This document shows positions 6,878 through 12,517 of a stretch of DNA of 12,517 bases, in pieces. This DNA comes from Candidatus Hydrogenedentota bacterium (GTDB lineage Bacteria > Hydrogenedentota > Hydrogenedentia > Hydrogenedentales > SLHB01): contig JAJDAB010000449.1 in the NCBI GenBank assembly GCA_029262095.1, positions 1 to 12,517 on the forward strand, given 5' to 3'. The notes under the pieces were generated by a model, which saw nothing but the letters and a program-made list of their open reading frames with translations, had not been told where the DNA came from and searched no databases. A program made the position numbers and the translations under genes. The number at the start of each line of letters is the position of its first letter. Positions within the stretch are counted from its first letter, which is position 1.

Positions 6878-9607
6878 CTAACGGACGGAGTTTAGCTCAA
6901 CAATTAGCGCGGCGATGTCTTGCCGCTTCTTGAGCAGGACTGCCGGATCGCGCGGAAATCCGACCAAGTCTTGGACGAGCGGACCCAAGTTGAGCGCGTC
7001 TTTCGCACGCTGCAATAGCGCAGGATTGCTCCCTCGTTTCTCGAGATCGGCCATTCGTGCCCGAAGCATGACGAGGTAATCGTAGTCTTCGATGCCATCG
7101 CGAATCGTTTCCCAACGAATCGACGAAACCGGGCCGTCCGCTCCGGGATAGACGAGGTAACCGTTTCCATTCACAGGCGTAGCATCGACAAGGCCGAGAT
7201 AAGGATTTGCTTCCGGGGAAGCGAAGTTGATGTTCCAATAGTGCAGACCGCGAATCCCCAGAGCCCACGACTGCCAGAACAACGTGCGATGTTCAACCGC
7301 CTTAAAGTCCACGAAGAAATTCGCGTACGGTCGAGGTGGCCACTCATCGACATACCACCATGTCTCGCCGCCAGAGGTTGTGTGTTCGAGAATGTTGCGA
7401 TGCCCAGGCGTATCGAACACAGGCAAGTGTACGCCCCAAATGCGATCGGGATCCCCCAGAAACGGATCAAGGCCAAACGTCGTAACCAGCGGACGGATAT
7501 CGGGCGCGATACGGCGCCACGCGATTAGATACTCACCGAGCCGCGTCCATGCCGGTCGCGGCGGTTCATGCGCGAGCGGCGTGAACGCCATGGTTTGCAG
7601 CTTGTGGTCGACGACAAATTTATTTGCGAGTTCAAGTTGATCGGGAAATTCTTGAAGCGATGCCGGTACCGCGATAGTGGATAGACCTTGTTCAATCATG
7701 CTTTGAAGGCGCGACTCGTACCCGCGCAACGCCGCAGCATAATCAGGACTTTCCTCAGGCAGTTGCGTCAGCTCGCGTAGCGTGACCCGATGTGCAAGCG
7801 CATCGTTCAAATACAGCGCATCTAGCTCAGATTGAGTACCCGTAAAACCCTGCGCGCGACTGGCGGCCCATGCATGATCACGCGTGTAGCCGAAATCCGT
7901 CTTTAAGCTCGGTCGCTTGGGCAACTCGAAATCGAACACAGTAACTTCAAGCGTCATTTGGACGTCATCAGTATCGTCACTCGACAACACTAACGGACCA
8001 CGATAGACACCCGGTTGTACATCTGGCGGTGCGTACACCGTCCCCCAAATGGGCGAACAGCGACCGCCTTCAGCCGCAAATGGCTTATGCGATCGAAGCG
8101 GGTCCGGCCAATCACCGGAAGGCCCTTCGAAATGCGAAGGAACGGGAACCGGTACGAATCCAACATTATGCAGTTGAATGCTCGACTCCGGAATGATCGC
8201 CGAAGTGGTTGTGTGCTGCAATGCACCGGCACGAAGTTGGACGCCGTTAAGCGATTGGCCCTCTTCGGGCCGCACAACAATTTGAAACGATTCACGTTCG
8301 TTTCGCGCGAGGGCGACACGCACAGTTCGTTCGGAAGCGCCATTGGAAACGACCACATCGGTCGGCGCAATTTTTTCGAGCGCACTCTCGATCCAAACGG
8401 CCACCGGTTGTTGACTGGCCATCGCACGCGTCAGCGTTCGCGATTTTCGTTGCAACCGGAACGGAGCATCCGTCCACGGTTCAAGCTTTTCGGAGGGCGC
8501 GTCGCCCACGGTGAACTGCGTATCAATGCCACCATGCGGCGCCCCCAGACCTTCGTTCAAATTGAACGGTCGGCCGCCCTGTCGAAGTTTCCCCAGGTAT
8601 TCATATGCGCCTTCAGCCGGCGCCTTCCATTCATAGCTGCAGCGAACCAATCGGCCCGGCACAAAGTTAAAGGTCTTTGGAGAGAGTCGTTGCGCCTCGC
8701 CATCCGGCCCGACGATTGTCGCGTCAATCTCAAGGTTGTCAATCGATCGAACGGGCGCCAACAATACGGTTAGTTCGTTCGGCGCATAGTCAATTTGCAA
8801 CGCGCAAATATCGGAAGCAAAGTCCACTCGATCGAGCCCGCGCACTAGATTCAACCGATAGCCGGTTTCAAACACATCGCCCGGCCGCATCATGCGCGGG
8901 ATAAAGACCGTGCGCAGTCCGAAGTGTTGCCCGCGACTATCGAACAACGCCGAATAAGCATACGTGTCGTCCGCGTTAAACACACCGTATACCGATTCCT
9001 TGGTCGTAGCGTCGGTTGCGGCCGCCCAATTTCGAGCGGGCCGATAGGTTCCCGGTGCGTTGATATCGCGAATACCCCGGTCTGTCGGTAGCCGTAGATG
9101 ATCGGACGGATCGACCGAACCACCCGGTGCCCAATCGTTCCGTACCCAAGGAATTACCCAGAGCGACTTCGTCCCCTGATTTTCAATACGCCAGGACACT
9201 CGAATCGCAGACGAGTCAGCAACGGGTTCCGCGATCCGAGTCGATCGCAATCCGTCAATATTCGGACCTTCACAATCATACCGATAGCGCACGGTCGGTC
9301 GATTGGTTACCCGTTCAGGAAGATCAAGTGTTTCGTTCGTACGTCGACCCGGCACATAAAAATTCGGCAGCCCGAATCCTTCTTGCAACAATCCGTTGCC
9401 ACCGACCATATTGTTTCTGGTCGCGGTGAGCCCAAAATATTCGGCCGTCGCGCCGTACTCCGGACCGATTACGACCCGAGTTAGCGTGCCGGTGATATCG
9501 ATTGGATCTTCGACCTGCGCGCCAACCGGATCGGTGAAGAACGCACCAAGTGCAAGAAGAAGTGAGAATGAAAGGACGCCGCAAGCGCCACGAATGCAAT
9601 GGTTCAT
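6878..9607 (-). CDS. Secreted GH123/DUF4091-type putative glycoside hydrolase
   Basis: The protein has 909 residues from ATG 9607. The frame is open 23 codons upstream, but this start overlaps the preceding stop as ATGA and places a signal peptide first (hydrophobic 10-24, cleavage after VGA30). Residues ~35-400 are beta-rich and unrecognised. Near 429-445 is ARNERESFQIVV (N436), typical of the Ig-like domain preceding DUF4091. The C-terminal domain carries FWQSWALGIRGLHYWN (777-792), LVYPGADGP (818-826) and RDGIEDYDYL (836-845), the DUF4091 signature, now named the GH123 catalytic domain after beta-N-acetylgalactosaminidases. Characterised GH123 enzymes use an adjacent Asp-Glu pair; the best candidate here reads His680-Glu681 (LAHEPPRP), so canonical activity is uncertain. 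Export plus domain content suggest a polysaccharide- or glycan-acting protein. It is the second gene of an operon with the Coa1-like gene and lacks a strong own Shine-Dalgarno, consistent with translational coupling. Confidence 0.85.
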   Translation of the reverse strand: MNHCIRGACGVLSFSLLLALGAFFTDPVGAQVEDPIDITGTLTRVVIGPEYGATAEYFGLTATRNNMVGGNGLLQEGFGLPNFYVPGRRTNETLDLPERVTNRPTVRYRYDCEGPNIDGLRSTRIAEPVADSSAIRVSWRIENQGTKSLWVIPWVRNDWAPGGSVDPSDHLRLPTDRGIRDINAPGTYRPARNWAAATDATTKESVYGVFNADDTYAYSALFDSRGQHFGLRTVFIPRMMRPGDVFETGYRLNLVRGLDRVDFASDICALQIDYAPNELTVLLAPVRSIDNLEIDATIVGPDGEAQRLSPKTFNFVPGRLVRCSYEWKAPAEGAYEYLGKLRQGGRPFNLNEGLGAPHGGIDTQFTVGDAPSEKLEPWTDAPFRLQRKSRTLTRAMASQQPVAVWIESALEKIAPTDVVVSNGASERTVRVALARNERESFQIVVRPEEGQSLNGVQLRAGALQHTTTSAIIPESSIQLHNVGFVPVPVPSHFEGPSGDWPDPLRSHKPFAAEGGRCSPIWGTVYAPPDVQPGVYRGPLVLSSDDTDDVQMTLEVTVFDFELPKRPSLKTDFGYTRDHAWAASRAQGFTGTQSELDALYLNDALAHRVTLRELTQLPEESPDYAAALRGYESRLQSMIEQGLSTIAVPASLQEFPDQLELANKFVVDHKLQTMAFTPLAHEPPRPAWTRLGEYLIAWRRIAPDIRPLVTTFGLDPFLGDPDRIWGVHLPVFDTPGHRNILEHTTSGGETWWYVDEWPPRPYANFFVDFKAVEHRTLFWQSWALGIRGLHYWNINFASPEANPYLGLVDATPVNGNGYLVYPGADGPVSSIRWETIRDGIEDYDYLVMLRARMADLEKRGSNPALLQRAKDALNLGPLVQDLVGFPRDPAVLLKKRQDIAALIVELNSVR

Positions 9608-10038
9608 GAATTCTCGAGCAGATTGATTGGTGGTCCGCCTGCCGCGTCCAAAAACGTCAGGCTGTTGAAATACCATTCACCGGCATTCTTCGTGGCATCC
9701 ACGTGCAGTTGCCCACTACCGATTGGACCGGAGACCGGAATGCTGAGATCGGCCTCCCCGGTATTCCCCGTTGTATTCACGTTGCCGGAAACAAGCCAAC
9801 CGGCTTCAAGTGGTTCGCCTGTGGCTTCTATAACAGCGGGATGATCCCCGGCGATCTCCATCGCGTTTTCGAAGGCCGCAGAACCCCGGAGAATAGAAAA
9901 TACGAGCGTGAGAATCGCAAAAACGAAGATCAAACTCGCCGCAATCAATCCCAAGCAACCCACCGGAATGATCCACCAAAGGTGCCGAGTCGGTGATTTT
10001 GGTGTAGGGGGTGGTAGGTGTGGTGGTGTATCAGTCAA
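9604..10038 (-). CDS. Coa1-like single-span membrane protein
   Basis: This 144-residue protein begins at a TTG codon (10036-10038). An in-frame stop lies six codons upstream, no ATG or GTG lies between, and the next Met (60) is beyond the membrane span, so TTG is the likely start despite a weak Shine-Dalgarno. Layout: a Pro-rich cytoplasmic N-terminus (5-18), one transmembrane helix (20-50), then a globular domain with GEPLEAGW (74-81), SGNVNTTGNTGEADLSIPV (84-102), SGPIGSGQLHV (103-113) and EW (121-122). These match the bacterial Coa1 family (cytochrome c oxidase assembly factor 1 / Tim21-like, Pfam Coa1). The family name comes from mitochondria; most bacterial members are uncharacterised and no oxidase gene is in this window. 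Its TGA (9604-9606) overlaps the next ATG (9605-9607), so the two are co-translated. The domain probably faces the periplasm. Confidence 0.75.
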   Translation of the reverse strand: MTDTPPHLPPPTPKSPTRHLWWIIPVGCLGLIAASLIFVFAILTLVFSILRGSAAFENAMEIAGDHPAVIEATGEPLEAGWLVSGNVNTTGNTGEADLSIPVSGPIGSGQLHVDATKNAGEWYFNSLTFLDAAGGPPINLLENS

Positions 10039-10506
10039 TCGAGTCGTTACCGTTTAGAATTGGAGGTTACAAAATTTCGATGAAGTGTAGCAGCCGGAAT
10101 CGAGCGGTTACACTCGCCTCAGGAGCCCTCGAATCCAACGTCAAGGTTGAGCGAAGGTGTCCGAATTTAGTAGAATGCAGAAACATAACTTAACTAATTT
10201 ATTGACAAGTTTGGCATAAGGCGCGATTTGTGTTAAATAGAAGCACAGGATCACAGCACCAAGCCGTAAGATATAGACAAAATTCAATAAAAATGCTAAA
10301 CTCGGCAGCCGAGCGCAGTAATTAATTCCTTCTTCAGTCTAAATGGAATATCGGGAAACCTCTAATTAACCGTCAGTTTTTGTAATTCATTGAGTTATGG
10401 CGTCAGCGTGATGCATGACGCCAGATTCCCGGGTATTCATCGGTAAGTGTTCGCCCTTTCACGCTGATTTGGTGACAGCTGCGAACACGAACGAAGGCGG
10501 GCGACA
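10039..10506. other. AT-rich divergent intergenic region between the Coa1-like gene and the tailed phosphatase gene
   Basis: This 468-base gap lies between two divergent genes. Bases ~10170-10400 are noticeably AT-rich compared with the coding DNA. The strongest element is a perfect inverted repeat at 10398-10423, listed separately. A weak plus-strand promoter-like pair, TTGGCA with TTAAAT 16 bases further on (around 10212-10239), is too far upstream to assign confidently. I found no convincing promoter for the minus-strand operon and no small gene or RNA gene. Confidence 0.55.
10398..10423. promoter_or_regulatory. Perfect inverted repeat upstream of the tailed phosphatase gene
   Basis: TGGCGTCA (10398-10405) and TGACGCCA (10416-10423) are perfect 8-bp arms separated by 10 bases, so arm centres are 18 bp apart. 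The repeat is 83 bases before the ATG at 10507. There is no T-run on either side, so it is not an intrinsic terminator. It fits either an operator for a dimeric regulator or an mRNA leader hairpin. Confidence 0.4.
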
Positions 10507-11802
10507 ATGGCAGCGAAAACGAAAAAGAAAGCACCAGCAAAACGTAAAGTCTCCCGCGCTAAGGCGGGACCAAAAACCCGGACTACGGCTAAGCCGAAGG
10601 CGAAGTCGAGTTCCAGTGCGGGCGGAAAGGCGAAATTGAAAGCCAAAGCAAAAACCAAAGCAAAAGCTCCGGCGAAAAAAGCCACTGCCAAGAAGTCCGC
10701 TAAAAAAGCGGCTGCACCCAAAAAGAGTGCAGCAAAGTCGCCACGGCGTTCCGTCGTCGTCACGACGACACGTTCGGACCGGCGCCGCGCACCGCTACGG
10801 CCAGCCCCAATTCCCAAAGGGAAAATGCTGTCGCGCGATTTCTTGGAGAAGTTGGCGATAACGATTCGAGACGCAGTGCGCCCCGTCATTGAGCAGGAAA
10901 AGGGGCGTGAGGTTGTAGGTACCGCAGCGTCTGGAGACGCCACATTCCAATTGGACAAAGTCGCGGAGAAGGCGTTAATGACCCATCTTCGGGATGAGAA
11001 AGCCACCGTGGCGTATTACTCCGAAGACTCCGGCTATACGACGTTTGCCAGTGGTCAGCCAACAAATTTGCTAATTGTCGATCCGATTGATGGGACGCGT
11101 GCCGCAAAACTCGGATATGAAAATTGTGTTATTGCCGTTGCAAGTACGCGAATCATCGAACGTCCGAGTCTCGGTCATATTGACAATGCATGTGTATTCG
11201 AGTTGTTAGGCAATCGGTCATTCTATGCCGAGCGCGGTAAGGGTACGCGCATGTACATTAATGGCCAGTATAAGAAACCGCGCCTATCAAAAAATACAAA
11301 CCTTGAAACGATGACGTGGTCGATGGCCGTTCCAGCACGTCCGGCAGAACTAATCTTCCCGACCGCGGCGAAGCTTATCGACCTGTCAAGTCTGAAGGGT
11401 GGATTCTTTGCTTGCAACAGCACGTCGTACAGCCTTACACGACTGCTAACCAATCAGTTGGATGCAACCGTCGATTTCGCCAACCGATACCTGCGAGACC
11501 TGGGCGAAATTGTTGATGACCATTTTATCAACGCTGGCCGCGGTGCACAGTTGGGCGTAACCCCGTACGATATCGCGGCATCACTCCTCGTTGCGGAAGA
11601 AGCGGGTTGTGTCGTTACCGACGCCTATGGCGACTCACTGGAAAATGTGCTCGCGCTGGACAGTTCTACGGGAAATCAGCAATCGGTTATCGCAGCCGCC
11701 AACAAGGATTTGCACGACAAGCTCATGAGCTTTTTCAGCACACGAATCGCGCAATTTGAGCGGCTTTTAGAACGCAGAGCAGAGCTAACAAAGAAGAAGT
11801 AG
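10507..11802 (+). CDS. Inositol-monophosphatase-superfamily phosphatase with histone-H1-like N-terminal tail
   Basis: The protein has 431 residues from ATG 10507, with GAAGG (10493-10497) upstream. Residues 1-82 are a low-complexity Lys/Ala/Pro tail (repeats such as KAKAKTKAKA and KKSAKKAA) like histone H1 or AlgP-type bacterial tails, followed by a basic linker to ~106. The catalytic domain spans ~107-415 and keeps every metal ligand of the IMPase/FBPase/CysQ superfamily: SGDATFQLD (142-150), SEDSG (172-176, Glu173), DPIDGTRA (192-199, Asp192, Ile194, Asp195) and PYDIAASLLVAEEAG (353-367, Asp355). A Mg2+-dependent phosphomonoesterase is therefore likely; the substrate (inositol phosphate, sugar bisphosphate or 3'-phosphoadenosine compound) cannot be told. 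Typical members are ~260-320 residues, so the tail is the extra part. The C-terminus is again basic (KKK). The tail suggests binding to nucleic acid or polyphosphate, which is inference. It is cytoplasmic: no signal peptide. Confidence 0.85.
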   Translation: MAAKTKKKAPAKRKVSRAKAGPKTRTTAKPKAKSSSSAGGKAKLKAKAKTKAKAPAKKATAKKSAKKAAAPKKSAAKSPRRSVVVTTTRSDRRRAPLRPAPIPKGKMLSRDFLEKLAITIRDAVRPVIEQEKGREVVGTAASGDATFQLDKVAEKALMTHLRDEKATVAYYSEDSGYTTFASGQPTNLLIVDPIDGTRAAKLGYENCVIAVASTRIIERPSLGHIDNACVFELLGNRSFYAERGKGTRMYINGQYKKPRLSKNTNLETMTWSMAVPARPAELIFPTAAKLIDLSSLKGGFFACNSTSYSLTRLLTNQLDATVDFANRYLRDLGEIVDDHFINAGRGAQLGVTPYDIAASLLVAEEAGCVVTDAYGDSLENVLALDSSTGNQQSVIAAANKDLHDKLMSFFSTRIAQFERLLERRAELTKKK

Positions 11803-11853
11803 ATCGCCTAAGTTCCTTTTTAGGAAAGACTTATGCGACCGGCATGATCTCTT

Positions 11854-11885
11854 ATCCCCCGGTTCACTCGATTGACACGGGGGAT
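11854..11885 (+). terminator. GC-rich inverted repeat between the phosphatase and TetR genes
   Basis: ATCCCCCG (11854-11861) and CGGGGGAT (11878-11885) are perfect 8-bp arms around a 16-base loop, 52 bases after the phosphatase stop. No T-run follows, so termination would be weak or factor-assisted. The loop end contains the -35 box of the TetR promoter (11872-11877), so the element may instead be regulatory. A small TTCCT-TTTT-AGGAA hairpin (11813-11826) lies closer to the stop. Confidence 0.3.
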
Positions 11886-11900
11886 TGTTCATGCTACATT
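11872..11900 (+). promoter_or_regulatory. Promoter of the TetR-family regulator gene
   Basis: A perfect TTGACA (-35, 11872-11877), a 17-base spacer and TACATT (-10, 11895-11900, four of six to consensus) make a good sigma70-type promoter. Transcription would begin near 11907, about 80 bases before the ATG at 11986, and right beside the palindrome at 11909-11922. Confidence 0.65.
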
Positions 11901-11908
11901 TAAAAAAG

Positions 11909-11922
11909 ACTGACCGGTCGGT
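11909..11922. promoter_or_regulatory. Palindromic operator at the TetR start site
   Basis: ACTGACC-GGTCGGT is a 14-bp inverted repeat with one mismatched pair (core GACCGGTC perfect). It lies immediately after the -10 box, over the predicted transcription start. TetR/AcrR regulators commonly bind short GC-cored palindromes in their own promoters, so this is the natural candidate site for autorepression by the downstream gene product. Confidence 0.6.
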
Positions 11923-11985
11923 TTGTGGCTCTTGTGGAGCGAATTCTCGACCAGCTTCAAGAAATCAGTATCCGGAATCGTTTCA

Positions 11986-12517
11986 ATGACGCAGCATAAG
12001 ACCAAGGAAGAACGGCGGACACAAATCCTGGATGCCGCGGCGCAATGTTTTGCGGAAAAGGGATATCACGCCGCGTCCATGGATGATCTAGTGGCGGCAT
12101 CGTCTTTGAGCAAGGGTGCGTTGTATTGGCATTTCAAGGGCAAGCGAGAGATTTTTCGCAGTCTGCTCGAGCGATGGCTATCCGAATATACGCAAGCGCT
12201 GGAAGCGGTCGTGGAGAGCGACGTGCCGCCGCGCGAAAAAGTCTTAATGGTTTTTCGCCTGATCGAGTTGAGCGGCGCGGCCAACCCCGAAATGTTGCGT
12301 TCACAAATTGAATTCTTTTCCGTGGCCATGCGAGACGACGATTTCTTAGAGTGGTTTCGCGAAGCCTATACGGAGAATCACCGCTTGTTCGAACAAATAC
12401 TGAACGAAGGCGTACGCGCGGAACAATTTCAGCCGATGAACGTCGCAGCGGTGGCCCGTCAGATGGCCGCGATGATCGATGGCGGTTTTGTGCAAAACGA
12501 ATTGCTACATAAAGACG
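11986..12517 (+). CDS. TetR/AcrR-family transcriptional regulator (3' end outside window)
   Basis: ATG 11986 opens 177 codons that run off the right edge, so the last part is missing; complete family members are usually ~190-220 residues. GGAA (11974-11977) gives a modest ribosome site. The N-terminus is a classic TetR DNA-binding domain: RTQILDAAAQCFAEKGY (11-27, helix 1), then the helix-turn-helix at ~31-50 with SMDDLVAASSLSKGALYWHF, ending in the conserved YWHFKGK (47-53). The C-terminal ligand domain is helical and variable, so the effector cannot be inferred. The frame stays open upstream, but an earlier start would add residues the family lacks and would use TTG or GTG. Its promoter and an overlapping palindrome lie directly upstream, consistent with autorepression. 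A regulated neighbour, often an efflux or metabolic gene, may follow outside the window. Confidence 0.9.
   Translation, partial: MTQHKTKEERRTQILDAAAQCFAEKGYHAASMDDLVAASSLSKGALYWHFKGKREIFRSLLERWLSEYTQALEAVVESDVPPREKVLMVFRLIELSGAANPEMLRSQIEFFSVAMRDDDFLEWFREAYTENHRLFEQILNEGVRAEQFQPMNVAAVARQMAAMIDGGFVQNELLHKD

Noticed and set aside
8015..8773. A 252-codon plus-strand open frame
   Set aside because: It lies entirely antisense to the GH123-type gene, is Arg-rich with no recognisable domain, and has no ribosome site; it is a shadow of the coding strand.
9608..9676. Upstream in-frame ATG for the GH123-type gene at 9676
   Set aside because: It lies inside the Coa1-like gene and would bury the signal peptide; the ATGA overlap at 9604-9607 is a better start.
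10506..10760. Independent histone-like or AlgP-like gene
   Set aside because: The Lys/Ala-rich stretch is in frame and uninterrupted with the phosphatase domain, with no stop between, so it is a fused tail.
1..12517. CRISPR arrays, insertion sequences, tRNA/rRNA genes, toxin-antitoxin pairs with recognised families, or defence genes
   Set aside because: No direct-repeat array, terminal inverted repeats with transposase, RNA gene or recognisable defence domain could be seen on either strand.

Overview
The window reads as a chromosomal stretch from a free-living, probably uncultivated bacterium with a large secreted proteome. Coding sequence is moderately GC-rich and the gaps are AT-rich. The mix of a giant Sec-exported IPT/TIG protein, a DUF6807 protein, a GH123/DUF4091-type protein and a Coa1-like protein is the kind of content seen in Hydrogenedentota, Planctomycetota and relatives. 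That placement is an inference from gene content only. I see no rRNA, tRNA, CRISPR array, transposase or phage gene.

Layout. Bases 1-4776 (minus) are one uninterrupted reading frame for at least 1592 residues of a secreted multidomain surface protein. Its C-terminus lies beyond the left edge. It is driven by a near-consensus promoter at 5014-5042 with a long (~230 nt) leader. Diverging from it is a secreted DUF6807 protein (5258-6466, plus). Converging on that gene is a miniature minus-strand unit at 6527-6776: promoter with two matched inverted repeats, leader hairpin, Shine-Dalgarno, a 27-codon hydrophobic ORF and a strong intrinsic terminator. Next, on the minus strand, is a two-gene operon: a TTG-started Coa1-like membrane protein (9604-10038), whose stop overlaps the start (ATGA) of a secreted GH123/DUF4091-type protein (6878-9607). 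To the right, on the plus strand, are an inositol-monophosphatase-superfamily enzyme with a histone-H1-like Lys/Ala-rich tail (10507-11802) and a TetR/AcrR-type repressor (11986 to the window end, truncated). The TetR gene has a consensus-like promoter and a palindromic operator at its own start site.

How it fits together. The DUF6807 and GH123-type proteins are exported and look like carbohydrate- or polymer-related proteins. The giant protein is probably a surface or extracellular adhesin-like scaffold. The phosphatase and regulator are cytoplasmic and appear independent of these. I did not find a convincing multi-gene novel system. The least ordinary items are the self-contained 27-residue membrane-peptide gene, the phosphatase with a nucleic-acid-binding-like tail, and the repeated modules in the giant surface protein.
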